Positions 53,604 to 64,000 of a stretch of 64,000 bases of DNA are shown here, piece after piece (position 1 is the stretch's first letter; each line of letters opens with the position of its first letter). Position numbers and translations under genes: made by a program. The stretch covers positions 91,117 through 155,116 of the forward strand of contig JBLIRR010000011.1 in the NCBI GenBank assembly GCA_049472395.1. Direction: 5' to 3'. This stretch comes from JBLIRR01 sp049472395 (GTDB lineage: Bacteria; SZUA-182; DTGQ01; JBLIRR01). The notes under the pieces are model-generated. The model ran no database searches. It saw nothing but the letters and a program-made list of their open reading frames with translations, and was not told where the DNA came from.

Positions 53604-54993
53604 TTTCTAGTCCTTTTGTATAGTCCTCGGCTCTTTTCAGTGCCTCTGAAACAGCGCAGGGAGCTGTTCCCCCTGGGATATTCTTTACTGATAATGAAGA
53701 TTCAAGAGTGAGATAATCAAATATATCTTCCTCTATTAAAGGACATATTTTCTTGTAGGTGTCTAACTCGATCTTCATCAATGTAGTGATGTCCCTCTTA
53801 ATACCTTCAAGCACTATCTGACCAGCCTTTTCATGAGCCTGTCTAAAGGGTAATCCTTTCTTAACCAAATACTCAGCAAGGTCTGTCGCATTTAAAAAAC
53901 CCTCCTCTGCTGCCTGCCGCATTCTATTTTCTCTCACCTGTAATGTCTCAATAACGAGACATGCTACCAAAAGCACGCCCTTGAGAGTATCAACCGTATC
54001 AAATAAGGGCTCTTTATCCTCCTGTAAATCACGATTATAACTAAGAGGCAGAGCTTTCATGACAGTGAGGAGAGTAATTAAATTGCCATACACTCGACCG
54101 GTTTTGCCCCTTATCAGTTCCATTGGATCAGGATTTTTTTTCTGCGGCATAAGACTGCTTCCCGTGCATATGGTATCAGGCAAGTCAATAAAGCCAAATT
54201 CAGATGATGCCCACAATACAATCTCTTCAGCAAAACGGCTAAAATGCATCATAATAATTGAGGCAACACTTAAAAACTCTATTATAAAATCGCGATCACT
54301 GACAGCATCAAGACTATTTTCAGAAATCTCTGCAAAACCTAGCTCGTTCGCAACAAATTTCCTATCTATCGCAAGACCTGTACCCGAGAGCGCTGCAGAG
54401 CCAAGTGGCATAACAGAAACTCTTTTTTGGCATTGGGCAAGACGCTGCATATCTCTTTTTATCATTTCGAAATAGGCCAAAAGATAATGGGCGAAACTCA
54501 CTGGCTGTGCCCTTTGAAGATGGGTATATCCCGGCACTATCGTTGCGACATGTTTTTTCGCTTTGCTGATAAGGGCTTTTTGGAATTTATTCAGCAACGA
54601 CATAATTTCAAGAATATGCGCTCGCAGATAAAGTCTCACATCAAGGCTTACTTGATCGTTACGGCTTCTTGCAGTATGAAGTTTGCCACCCACTGGGCCA
54701 ACTATATCGGTAAGACGTTTTTCAATATTCATGTGGATATCTTCCATGGAGGTATCAAAAGGGAAGATCCCTTCGTCAAGCTCCTTCCTTATAGATATAA
54801 GACCATCTATAATAATCTGCGCATCCTCTTTTGAGATGAGGCAACAATGAGCAAGCATCTTTGCATGAGCAATACTTCCCTCTATATCATAGGCATACAA
54901 CCTCTTGTCAAAATGCAATGACTCGGTGAATTGTTCAACTATGCGATGGAGGCCTTTTTCAAATCTTCCCCCCCATAATTTCTTATTCTTCAT
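53590..54993 (-). CDS. argH: Argininosuccinate lyase
   Basis: 467 residues, fumarase/aspartase superfamily. The signature GSSLMPQKKNPDPMELIRG is complete, and GGKLHTARSRNDQV and PGYTHLQRAQPVSFAH are present. Splits argininosuccinate to arginine and fumarate, the last arginine step. It overlaps argG by 11 bp and lysA by 14 bp, tying the arginine and lysine genes into one transcript. Confidence 0.97.
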   Translation of the reverse strand: MKNKKLWGGRFEKGLHRIVEQFTESLHFDKRLYAYDIEGSIAHAKMLAHCCLISKEDAQIIIDGLISIRKELDEGIFPFDTSMEDIHMNIEKRLTDIVGPVGGKLHTARSRNDQVSLDVRLYLRAHILEIMSLLNKFQKALISKAKKHVATIVPGYTHLQRAQPVSFAHYLLAYFEMIKRDMQRLAQCQKRVSVMPLGSAALSGTGLAIDRKFVANELGFAEISENSLDAVSDRDFIIEFLSVASIIMMHFSRFAEEIVLWASSEFGFIDLPDTICTGSSLMPQKKNPDPMELIRGKTGRVYGNLITLLTVMKALPLSYNRDLQEDKEPLFDTVDTLKGVLLVACLVIETLQVRENRMRQAAEEGFLNATDLAEYLVKKGLPFRQAHEKAGQIVLEGIKRDITTLMKIELDTYKKICPLIEEDIFDYLTLESSLSVKNIPGGTAPCAVSEALKRAEDYTKGLENGLF

Positions 54994-56203
54994 TTTCCTT
55001 ACTTTTCAGGCGATCTCTCATCCCTGCCACCTTTAAGGGCAGGCCCCATACCTTACAGAAATATTCGCCTGCCTTATGATCAAACGCATCTTCCTTAGAA
55101 TACGTTGCTAAATTAAAATCATAGAGTGAATTGGCTGATACTCTTCCCACTGGTATACATTGCCCACAATGCAGTTTTACCCTTACTTTCCCATTCACAG
55201 ACTCTTGAACTGCACGCATAAACTGATCCATGGCTTCCCTTAATTTTGAGAACCACAACCCATTATATATTAATTCACTATATTTTAGAGAGAGGAGTTC
55301 TTTATAATGTGCCGTTTCTCTATCCAGCACCAATGCTTCCAATTCCTTATGGGATTGGTAGAGAATTGTCGCCGCTGGAGCCTCATACACCTCTCTGGAT
55401 TTAATTCCCACCAATCGATTTTCCACCATATCGATTCTCCCAATGCCATGTCGGCCACCAATAGTATTTAATCTACCCACCAATTCAACGCAGTCCAACC
55501 TCTCTCCATCAAGAGCGACGGGAATGCCTTTTGAATACTCAATTTCTATATAGGACCCCTCTTTCGGTGTATGCTCCAGCTGTTGGACCATAAAATAGGT
55601 ATCATCGGTTGGTTCTTGCCATGGGTCCTCTAAAATGCCGCATTCAATGCTCATACCCCATAAATTTTTATCCAGGCTATAGGGACTTTTTAATGTAACA
55701 GGAACAGGGATATTATGTTTCTTTGCATAGTCTATTTCTTCTTCCCGAGATTTAAACTCCCATGTCCGAACTGGTGCAATAATCTTGAGATTCGGATTAA
55801 GCGCCATGACGGATACGTCAAATCGCACCTGGTCATTTCCTTTACCTGTTGATCCATGTACAATGGCATCTGCCCCTTCCTGTTCGGCTACCCGGACAAG
55901 CTCCTTTGCGATAAGAGGCCTTCCCAAAGCAGTTGCTAAGAGATATTTACCCTCATATATTGCATTAGCCGCCAAGGCATGAAAACAATAATCTTCTAAA
56001 AACTCCTTCCTGCAATCCTTAATAATTACTTTCGCAGCGCCTGATGAATGTGCCTTTTTCTTTAAAGATAAAAAATCTTCATCTTGTCCAAGATCGACTG
56101 AGAGCGCAATGATACTGCATTGATAGTTCTCTTGCAGCCATTTAATGATGACAGAGGTATCAAGCCCCCCTGAATATGCCAAAATAACTTTCTTTATATT
56201 CAT
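54983..56203 (-). CDS. argG: Argininosuccinate synthase
   Basis: 406 residues. N-terminal PP-loop AYSGGLDTS binds ATP, and GSTGKGNDQVRFD and YEAPAATIL are family motifs. Joins citrulline and aspartate. It overlaps argF by 4 bp (ATGA) upstream and argH by 11 bp downstream. Confidence 0.97.
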   Translation of the reverse strand: MNIKKVILAYSGGLDTSVIIKWLQENYQCSIIALSVDLGQDEDFLSLKKKAHSSGAAKVIIKDCRKEFLEDYCFHALAANAIYEGKYLLATALGRPLIAKELVRVAEQEGADAIVHGSTGKGNDQVRFDVSVMALNPNLKIIAPVRTWEFKSREEEIDYAKKHNIPVPVTLKSPYSLDKNLWGMSIECGILEDPWQEPTDDTYFMVQQLEHTPKEGSYIEIEYSKGIPVALDGERLDCVELVGRLNTIGGRHGIGRIDMVENRLVGIKSREVYEAPAATILYQSHKELEALVLDRETAHYKELLSLKYSELIYNGLWFSKLREAMDQFMRAVQESVNGKVRVKLHCGQCIPVGRVSANSLYDFNLATYSKEDAFDHKAGEYFCKVWGLPLKVAGMRDRLKSKENEE

Positions 56204-57129
56204 AATTCCCCCAATATTAACATTTTCATAATTGCATTTTGCACATACAATCTATTTTCAGCTTGGTCAAATACAATTGATTGGTCTCCATCGAGCACCT
56301 CAGCAGTTATCTCCTCTCCACGATGAGCAGGAAGACAGTGCATTATCAGCGTATTTCTCTTCGCTAATGCTACTATATCCCGATTTATCTGATAATCCCT
56401 AAAATGATCTTTTTTATTCTCTTTTTCTTTTTCTTGTCCTATACTCACCCATAAATCAGTATAAATAATATCCGCGTCTTGTACCGCTTCTCTCGGATCA
56501 TACAAAAAGGTAATTCTGCCCCCTTTTTGGGCAACATCAATAGTTGCGTGCTCCAAGATTGCTGTATTTGGTTCAAATCCCTTTGGACAGGAAATTGCTA
56601 AATTAAACCCCATAACCGCGCTCATATTAAGCCAGGAGTTAGCAATATTATTCCCATCCCCAATATACACTACTTTTATACCATCTATGCTCCCCTTTTT
56701 CTCTTTGATAGTGAAAAGATCACTGAGAATCTGCACAGGGTGGAACTGGTCCGTGAGGCCATTTATTACAGGAATAGTAGCATAAGCGGCTATTTCCTCA
56801 AGAAGGCTGTGTTTATAGGTACGGACAAGGATAGCATCAACATATCTGGATAAAGTCCGTGCGGTGTCAGCAAGGGATTCCCCCCGGCTCATCTGAAGAT
56901 TATTCACGGGGAGATCAATAGCCAATCCCCCAAGTTGAAACAAACCAGCTTGAAACGAAACACGTGTCCGTGTCGAGACTTTATGAAAAATCATTGCCAT
57001 AGTCTTTCCCTGGAGAGGGGTGTATGATATGCCCTTTGTTTTATTTCTCTTTATTTTGGTGGCTTCTTTATAAAGTTTATTAATCTCACTATCTGATAAA
57101 TCGCGAATTGATAATAAATCCCTTTTCAT
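56200..57129 (-). CDS. argF: Ornithine carbamoyltransferase
   Basis: 309 residues from ATG 57129. Carbamoyl-phosphate motif STRTR, ornithine-site HPVQ (FHPVQILSDL) and HCLP (MHCLPAHRGEEI) are all present. Forms citrulline. The conserved start MKRDLLSIRDLSDSEI sets the beginning at 57129; a longer frame to 57246 runs back into argD and is rejected. Spacing after argD is 7 bp. Confidence 0.97.
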   Translation of the reverse strand: MKRDLLSIRDLSDSEINKLYKEATKIKRNKTKGISYTPLQGKTMAMIFHKVSTRTRVSFQAGLFQLGGLAIDLPVNNLQMSRGESLADTARTLSRYVDAILVRTYKHSLLEEIAAYATIPVINGLTDQFHPVQILSDLFTIKEKKGSIDGIKVVYIGDGNNIANSWLNMSAVMGFNLAISCPKGFEPNTAILEHATIDVAQKGGRITFLYDPREAVQDADIIYTDLWVSIGQEKEKENKKDHFRDYQINRDIVALAKRNTLIMHCLPAHRGEEITAEVLDGDQSIVFDQAENRLYVQNAIMKMLILGEL

Positions 57130-57136
57130 GTCAATC

Positions 57137-58339
57137 TTATCTCTCCCTTTCTGCAAATACCGCATCAAGGATATCAATAGCTTTGTCAACGTCCTCATGG
57201 GTGATGATGAGTGGTGGTAAGAATCTAAGTACCCTTTCAGCAGCACAATTAATAATAAGCCCTTTTAAAAGACACTCTTGAACTATAGCATGACAATCGA
57301 TCGTTAACTCCATGCCTATCATTAATCCCATCCCTCTGACTTCTTTTATAAAGTCATATTTTTCCGATAAAGCTCGAAGCTTTTCTTTAAAACTCTCTCC
57401 CTTGCTGCACGCATTCTCGAGAAGCCCTTCTTCTTTAATAATCTTTATAACAGCAAGTGCTGCATGGGAAGCCATATAATTGCCCCCAAAGGTTGATGCA
57501 TGAGTCCCCTTTGAAAATACCTTGGCAACTTTCTCAACCGCAATCATGGCTCCCATAGGTATACCACCTGCAAGAGATTTTGCCATAGTGATAATATCAG
57601 GTATAAAAGAATAATACTGATAATTGAATAGACGGCCGGTCCTCCCCATGCCTGTCTGAACCTCATCGAGAATCAATAAAATATCATTATCATCACATAA
57701 GGCGCGTATCGCAGGCAAATACCCAGTATCCGGGACAATGACTCCTCCCTCCCCTTGGATGGGCTCTATCATAATAGCAGAGACCTCATCATCAATCGCC
57801 GATTTCATAGCCCCAATATCATTATAGGGAACATAAAGAAAACCAGGAAGTAATGGTTCAAATCCCTGATGGTATTTCTTCTGGCCGGTCGCTGTCAATG
57901 TAGCGAGAGTTCGGCCATGGAAAGAATTCTCGGCACAAATAATTTTAAATTTACCTTTTTTTTCAAGGCGTCCGAACCTCCGGGCTAATTTTATAGCAGC
58001 CTCATTTGCCTCAGCCCCACTGTTCGCAAAAAAAATCTTCCCAGGGAAATTCTCTTCTATGAGAATTTTGGCTAATTCTGCCTGAGGTTCAATATAAAAC
58101 AAATTGGAAACATGAATACATTTTTCAACTTGCTCTTTGACTGCTGCAATAAGTTTCGGGTGAGAATGGCCAATATTATTTACTCCTATTCCACTGAGGA
58201 AATCTAAATACTCTTTACCCTGAGAATCCCACATGGAGCATCCCTTACCTCTTACAAAGGAAACATCCATTCGTGTATAGGTAGCTGCAATATATCTATC
58301 CGTGAGATTTTTAATATAATCTAAATCCATATCATTCAC
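57137..58339 (-). CDS. argD: Acetylornithine aminotransferase
   Basis: 400 residues, class III PLP enzyme. Motifs: NSGAEANEAAIKLAR, FHGRTLATLTATGQ, LILDEVQTGMGRTG and the PLP lysine in MAKSLAGGIPMGAM. Transfers an amino group in arginine (and, in many bacteria, diaminopimelate) synthesis, which fits the adjoining dap genes. It begins with an ATGA overlap with argB. Confidence 0.96.
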   Translation of the reverse strand: MNDMDLDYIKNLTDRYIAATYTRMDVSFVRGKGCSMWDSQGKEYLDFLSGIGVNNIGHSHPKLIAAVKEQVEKCIHVSNLFYIEPQAELAKILIEENFPGKIFFANSGAEANEAAIKLARRFGRLEKKGKFKIICAENSFHGRTLATLTATGQKKYHQGFEPLLPGFLYVPYNDIGAMKSAIDDEVSAIMIEPIQGEGGVIVPDTGYLPAIRALCDDNDILLILDEVQTGMGRTGRLFNYQYYSFIPDIITMAKSLAGGIPMGAMIAVEKVAKVFSKGTHASTFGGNYMASHAALAVIKIIKEEGLLENACSKGESFKEKLRALSEKYDFIKEVRGMGLMIGMELTIDCHAIVQECLLKGLIINCAAERVLRFLPPLIITHEDVDKAIDILDAVFAERER

Positions 58340-59214
58340 ATCCTCTCATTTATCAGAACCGTGCCTACACCCCTATCAGTAAAAATCTCTAATAAAATAG
58401 CATGATCAATACGGCCATCAATAATATGAGCCTTTCTTACTCCACCTTGAAGCGCATTTAAACAACACTGAATTTTAGGGAGCATTCCACCCTTTATAAC
58501 ATTCTTATTTATAAGCTCTTTTACCTCTTCATGAGATAAAGATTCTATTAAGTTCCCATGTAAATCCAACACACCAGATACATCTGTGAGAAGAATTAAT
58601 TTCTCAGCGCACATACCTATAGCAATCTTTCCTGCAACATCGTCAGCATTTATATTATAGGTTTCTCCCCTCGATCCCGAACTCACGGGAGCGATTACAG
58701 GAATATACATGCCATGTGCTAATATATCAATTAAATCCGGATCAATAGTATCGATATCACCAACCATCCCGAGATCAACCTTTTTGCCATCCTTTTTATA
58801 CATACGTTTTTTCGCTTTAATCATCTTTGCATCCTTACCACATAAGCCAACTGCTTTTCCACCGTGAACATTAATCAAGCTCACAATCTCCTTATTTATT
58901 CGCCCAACAAGCACCATCTCAACCACATCCATTGTTTCAACGTCTGTTACTCTAATGCCATCAATAAATTCTTTTTTTTTCCCCCACTTAGCTAACCATA
59001 TATTAATCTCAGCTCCCCCTCCATGAATGATAACAGGATTCATACCCACATATTTAAGAAGGACTATATTACTGGCAAGATTGCTCATTAAATTATCATC
59101 GGCCATAATGCTTCCGCCTAATTTGATCACAATTGTCTTGCCAAAAAATTCTCTTATGTAAGGCAGGCTCTCAATTAATGCCGCTGCCCTCTTCGCAGCA
59201 AATTCTTTTTCCAA
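58336..59214 (-). CDS. argB: Acetylglutamate kinase
   Basis: 292 residues of the amino-acid kinase family: IKLGGSIMADD at 31-41, IHGGGAEINIWL, VGRINKEIV, and NINADDVAGKIA. The roughly 28-residue N-terminal helix (KEFAAKRAAALIESLPYIREF) before the core is the type found in arginine-sensitive NAGKs, so feedback by arginine is likely. argJ/argA and argC are not in the window. It overlaps argD by 4 bp and follows hslU by 9 bp. Confidence 0.96.
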   Translation of the reverse strand: MEKEFAAKRAAALIESLPYIREFFGKTIVIKLGGSIMADDNLMSNLASNIVLLKYVGMNPVIIHGGGAEINIWLAKWGKKKEFIDGIRVTDVETMDVVEMVLVGRINKEIVSLINVHGGKAVGLCGKDAKMIKAKKRMYKKDGKKVDLGMVGDIDTIDPDLIDILAHGMYIPVIAPVSSGSRGETYNINADDVAGKIAIGMCAEKLILLTDVSGVLDLHGNLIESLSHEEVKELINKNVIKGGMLPKIQCCLNALQGGVRKAHIIDGRIDHAILLEIFTDRGVGTVLINERM

Positions 59215-59223
59215 AATTATCCC

Positions 59224-60582
59224 TTATAAAATATACCTGCTTAAATCCTGATTTTCGACAATATTGGCTAACTTGTTATAGACATAATCTTTATTTATAG
59301 TAATTGTCTGATGAGCCATATCAGGAGCATCAAATGATATCTCATCTAACAATTTTTCCAAGACTGTATGAAGACGGCGCGCCCCAATATCCTCTGTTTT
59401 CTCATTGACTTCAGCGCAAATCTCCGCTATCGCGGATATTGCATCGTCAGTAAATACTAAATCAACTGATTCTGTTTTCATCAATGCTTTGTACTGTTTA
59501 ATCAGAGCATTTCGGGGCTCTGTTAAAATTTTTATAAATTCTTCCTTTCCTAAGGAAGACAACTCCACGCGAATAGGGAAACGTCCTTGAAGCTCAGGAA
59601 TGAGGTCAGATGGTTTTGATGTATGAAATGCTCCGGCAGCAATAAATAATATATGATCACTTTTCACAAGACCATATTTTGTTTGTATAGTGGAGCCTTC
59701 AACAATAGGGAGCAAATCCCGCTGCACACCCTGCCGTGATACATCCGGACCACTCACCGCTCCATCATTGCCCGCAATTTTATCCAATTCATCGAGAAAA
59801 ATAATTCCCGATTGTTCAACCCGTCTAATTGCATCCGAATACACCTTCTCCATATCAATTAAACGATGGAGCTCCTCTTGTACCAATATTTTTCTGGCTT
59901 CTCTGACTTTCATCTTGCGCTTTTTACTTTTATTGGGGAAAAAGCCAGCGAACATCTCTTTAAAATTGACATCCATCTCCTCAAGACCTCCGGAGCCGGA
60001 AAATATTTCTATAGTCGGGGAAGCCTTCTCACTCACCTCTATCTCGACTATGCGATCTTCTAATCTCTCTTCTTTTAATAATTGCTGTAATTTCTCCCTG
60101 GTATTTTTATATGAATCCTGGGTTGATTCTTCCTCTGTGTGATCATTTCTTTTTTTATTAGATCGAGGACGTGGCAGTAACAGATCAAGAAGCCTTCTCT
60201 CTGCTATCACTTCAGCATGCTCTCTGACTCTCTCCCTTTCCTCCTCTTTTACCATATTCACTGCAAGATGGGTTAAATCCCTGACCATTGATTCAACATC
60301 TCTCCCAACATACCCTACCTCTGTGTATTTCGAAGCTTCTACTTTTAGGAAGGGAGATAGTGCAAGGCGAGAAAGCCTTCTGGCAATCTCTGTTTTTCCA
60401 ACACCTGTGGCACCAATTAAAATAATATTCTTGGGCACTACCTCTTCCCGCAGTTCATCATCAAGCTGTTGCCGTCGCCATCTATTTCTCAACGCAATCG
60501 CTACGCACCTTTTAGCATCGCCCTGGCCGATAATATATTTATCTAATTCAGCAACTATTCGCTTCGGAGTCAATTCATCCAT
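59224..60582 (-). CDS. hslU: HslU ATPase of the HslVU protease
   Basis: 452 residues. ClpX-like AAA+ ATPase: ELDKYIIGQGDAKR at the start, Walker A GATGVGKTE, Walker B IIFLDELDKIAG, the GYVG pore loop (EVGYVGRDVES), and the conserved C-terminal SRYIL that docks HslV. ATG 60582 is chosen for the strong AAGGAG about six bases upstream; ATG 60600 is weaker. It overlaps hslV by 8 bp. Confidence 0.97.
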   Translation of the reverse strand: MDELTPKRIVAELDKYIIGQGDAKRCVAIALRNRWRRQQLDDELREEVVPKNIILIGATGVGKTEIARRLSRLALSPFLKVEASKYTEVGYVGRDVESMVRDLTHLAVNMVKEEERERVREHAEVIAERRLLDLLLPRPRSNKKRNDHTEEESTQDSYKNTREKLQQLLKEERLEDRIVEIEVSEKASPTIEIFSGSGGLEEMDVNFKEMFAGFFPNKSKKRKMKVREARKILVQEELHRLIDMEKVYSDAIRRVEQSGIIFLDELDKIAGNDGAVSGPDVSRQGVQRDLLPIVEGSTIQTKYGLVKSDHILFIAAGAFHTSKPSDLIPELQGRFPIRVELSSLGKEEFIKILTEPRNALIKQYKALMKTESVDLVFTDDAISAIAEICAEVNEKTEDIGARRLHTVLEKLLDEISFDAPDMAHQTITINKDYVYNKLANIVENQDLSRYIL

Positions 60583-61144
60583 TTCCCTCTCCTTGATCAT
60601 CCAATAAAATTTCCTCTATCGTTATATTACTATTTGTATAGATACAAATAGAAGAAGCTATTTTCATAGAAGACTCTACAATGTCTCTCGCTGTCATATC
60701 TGTATGCTCAAGTAGTGCTTTTGCTGCAGAACGAGCATACGCCCCACCGGATCCAATTCCAATAATACCATCCTCCGGATCAATCACGTCACCATTTCCT
60801 GAAAGTATAAGGGAATGTTCCTTATTCACAATAGCAAGAAGAGCCTCTAATCTGCGCAACAATTTATCTGTCCGCCACTCCTTGGCCATTTCAACTGCAG
60901 CGCGCTTAAGGTTCCCCTTAAATTCTTCTATTTTCCCCTCAAATCTTGAAAAGAGAGCAAAAGCATCCGCAACTGATCCGGCAAAACCAACAATAATCTG
61001 GCCTTTATACAGCCGCCTTATCTTTTGCGCATTATGTTTTATTATTGTATCTCCAAGACTAACCTGCCCATCCCCCGCTATTGCAACCTTTCCATTTCGC
61101 CTCACAGATAAAATCGTTGTTCCATGCATTTTATTATTATTCAT
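60575..61144 (-). CDS. hslV: HslV peptidase of the HslVU protease
   Basis: 189 residues. The 20S-like Thr peptidase is made with a short propeptide: MNNNKMHG precedes the catalytic T9 (TTILSVRRNGK). KVAIAGDGQVSLG, GFAGSVADAF and IGSGGAYARSAA are family motifs. AAGGA lies six bases before ATG 61144, supporting this start over the internal MHG start. A good promoter stands just upstream, so hslV-hslU-arg-lys-dap can be transcribed from here. Confidence 0.97.
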   Translation of the reverse strand: MNNNKMHGTTILSVRRNGKVAIAGDGQVSLGDTIIKHNAQKIRRLYKGQIIVGFAGSVADAFALFSRFEGKIEEFKGNLKRAAVEMAKEWRTDKLLRRLEALLAIVNKEHSLILSGNGDVIDPEDGIIGIGSGGAYARSAAKALLEHTDMTARDIVESSMKIASSICIYTNSNITIEEILLDDQGEGNG

Positions 61145-61175
61145 TTATAATCCTTCTCATTTTATAAACGTTATT

Positions 61176-61205
61176 ATTATATCAAGTAGATGCTTAAATT
61201 CGCAA
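61176..61205 (-). promoter_or_regulatory. Sigma-70-type promoter before hslV
   Basis: On the minus strand TTGCGA (61205-61200) and a perfect TATAAT (61181-61176) are 18 bases apart; the start would be near 61170, 26 bases before hslV ATG. It lies in the 138-bp gap after xerC. The -35 matches consensus at four of six bases. Confidence 0.5.
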
Positions 61206-61282
61206 ATTATATTGATTTTAATTTTAGATGTGTTCTATAAAACTATGTGCTTGGTTCGATAAAAGGCTTCTTTTTGTAAATA

Positions 61283-62167
61283 TTATGCACGTGGATGAAA
61301 TTTATCATAGCTTTCCATTAACTTATCCATATTTATATGTGTATATTGCTGTGTTGTTGAGAGTGACACGTGGCCTAAAAGCTCTTGTATAAAACGTAAA
61401 TCAGCTCCATTATCAAGTAAATGCGAAGCAAATGTATGCCTTAATACGTGGGGGCTTATATTATAATGGTGCGCAATATTTTGTCCATACTTCCTCACTA
61501 TACGATGGATACTTCTCTCACTCAACCTTTGCCCGAATTTATTAATAAACACTACCTCATTATCTGTTTTCTCAAATTTCGCTTTTGTCTGCTTTACTGC
61601 TAAATATATCTTCAAAGCCTCAATAGATTTTGTTCCGAGTGGAACAATTCGTTCTTTTTTTCCTTTCCCATATATTCTCACTGTCTTTCCGTCAAAATCT
61701 ATTTGACTAATGGTTAAATGAGCAAGTTCGCTCACCCTCATGCCTGTTGCGTAGAAAAGCTCAAGTAATGAATGATCACGCAATCCCCAAAAACCTTTAC
61801 AGGGAATATCAAGCAGCTTTAGTATATCATCTATTGTAAGAAATTTTGGTATTTTTTTCTGTACTTTAGGCAATGATATCCCATCAACTGGATTGTTGGA
61901 TACTCCCATATAATTAAAAAAAGATCGTAAACAGGATAATTTTCTCCTCATGGATGTTTTATTAATCTTCTTTCTAAATAATGTATTTATATACTGCCTG
62001 ATATCTCCTGAAGTAATCCCTGTACAATCACTAAACTGGGCCTCCTTTGTAAGAAATTTCATAAATTGAAAAAGATCAGACTGATAATTTCTGATAGTAT
62101 GTTCCGATGCACCTTTTTGCATCTTTAAATACAATAGGTAATGTGAAATACTCTCATTTAAATTCAT
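61283..62167 (-). CDS. xerC: Tyrosine recombinase XerC/XerD type
   Basis: 294 residues. N-terminal SAM-like core-binding domain (about 1-95), then the catalytic domain with R144 (ATGMRVSEL), K168/K170 region, H240-x2-R243 (HVLRHTFASH), H266 (LLGHVSLS) and nucleophile Y275 (QQYTHI). It should resolve chromosome dimers at dif. ATG 62167 is used; a longer frame from 62203 begins inside the rRNA terminator hairpin. XerC versus XerD cannot be decided without a second copy. Confidence 0.92.
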   Translation of the reverse strand: MNLNESISHYLLYLKMQKGASEHTIRNYQSDLFQFMKFLTKEAQFSDCTGITSGDIRQYINTLFRKKINKTSMRRKLSCLRSFFNYMGVSNNPVDGISLPKVQKKIPKFLTIDDILKLLDIPCKGFWGLRDHSLLELFYATGMRVSELAHLTISQIDFDGKTVRIYGKGKKERIVPLGTKSIEALKIYLAVKQTKAKFEKTDNEVVFINKFGQRLSERSIHRIVRKYGQNIAHHYNISPHVLRHTFASHLLDNGADLRFIQELLGHVSLSTTQQYTHINMDKLMESYDKFHPRA

Positions 62168-62192
62168 TATATATCTATCCCATAAAATACAA

Positions 62193-62214
62193 AAAGCCTG
62201 CAAAAGCAGGCTTT
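62193..62214 (-). terminator. Rho-independent terminator of the rRNA operon
   Basis: A 9-bp perfect stem (62193-62201 with 62206-62214) with a four-base loop. On the minus strand it directly follows 5S rRNA and is followed by a T-rich tract (TTTTTGTATTTTAT). It ends 25 bases before the xerC start. Confidence 0.9.
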
Positions 62215-62222
62215 AAAAAATT

Positions 62223-62338
62223 TCCCGGCAACGTCCTACTCTCCCACTAATATTTTAGCAGTACCATTGGCGCTGAAGAGCTTGACTTCCATGTTCGGAA
62301 TGGGGATGGGTATTTCTTCTTCGCTATAATCACCGAGA
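62223..62338 (-). rRNA. rrf: 5S ribosomal RNA
   Basis: About 116 bases on the minus strand. The conserved 5S centre is readable (CCATCCCCATTCCGAAC and GAAGTCAAG), with GGGAGAGTAGGACGTTGCC near the 3' end. The 5' and 3' ends pair (CTCGGTG-type with TGCCGGGA), giving approximate limits. Confidence 0.93.
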
Positions 62339-62445
62339 AAAATCACAATTTTTAATAAATCTTGTCTTTCGGATTTTTTTTTGTGAAAATCCAACATTAT
62401 TACTTAATCGCTACTTTTTCCTATTCAAAATGGATATTATTTAGT

Positions 62446-64000
<1,555 letters not shown>

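Noticed and set aside
57130..57246. Longer argF start at 57246
   Set aside because: The extra region is inside argD in another frame and has no OTCase homology.
62168..62203. Longer xerC start at 62203
   Set aside because: It would begin inside the rRNA terminator hairpin; ATG 62167 matches the usual XerC start.

Overview
The window looks like chromosomal DNA from an AT-rich, didermic (Gram-negative-type), flagellated and piliated bacterium. Diderm evidence is a SurA-like periplasmic chaperone, a lipoprotein parvulin, a PpiD-like foldase and a type IV pilus motor set. The order xerC-hslV-hslU-argB-argD-argF-argG-argH-lysA-dapF-dapA, and mfd followed by two parvulin foldases, resemble Desulfobacterota (Geobacter-like) gene order as I remember it. 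I cannot name a genus, and an uncultured Desulfobacterota/Nitrospirota-grade lineage is only an inference.

Layout. 1-5991 (minus): type IV pilus motor operon pilB-pilT-pilC, a PilR/NtrC-type sigma-54 activator and the start of cmk. 6259-13499 (plus): UDP-glucose dehydrogenase, mfd, a lipoprotein PPIase, SurA, an S4 RNA-binding protein and an FmdB zinc ribbon. 13562-18027 (minus): a complete CUT1-type sugar ABC importer with an intercistronic hairpin and a 17-bp tandem repeat. 18357-19879 (plus): a secreted FGE/SUMF1-fold protein and a cupin. 19876-29985 (minus): oleB-oleC-oleD homologues without oleA, preceded by a ketosynthase-ACP-flavoprotein trio, an unrecognised membrane-anchored protein with a Cys/His/Glu pattern, and a PpiD-like foldase. 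30238-36959 (plus): mreB-mreC-mreD-mrdA-rodA and hemL. 36948-40084: CheX, CheY, a small unknown protein, an HDOD protein and a PilZ protein. 40291-48890 (plus): an AMIN-TPR protein, then fliE-F-G-H-I-J and a MotE-like protein. 48893-50629 (minus): a B12-binding radical SAM protein. 50645-62167 (minus): a lysine/arginine biosynthesis run continuing to hslU, hslV and xerC. 62193-64000 (minus): rRNA terminator, 5S rRNA and the 3' half of 23S rRNA.

How the parts work together. The Rod genes build the lateral wall. The pilus and flagellar genes, with CheX/CheY/PilZ/HDOD, form a motility and surface-signalling set. Two good GG-N10-GC sigma-54-like sites lie before the small unknown gene at 38050 and before the AMIN-TPR/fli operon, and a sigma-54 activator gene sits in the same window. 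The least conventional part is the 19.9-28 kb lipid-like region: a KS/ACP/flavin-oxidoreductase set next to an OleBCD module that lacks its usual OleA condensing enzyme.

Limits: functions were assigned by reading motifs, without database searches. GC statements are by eye or from a few hand-counted lines.
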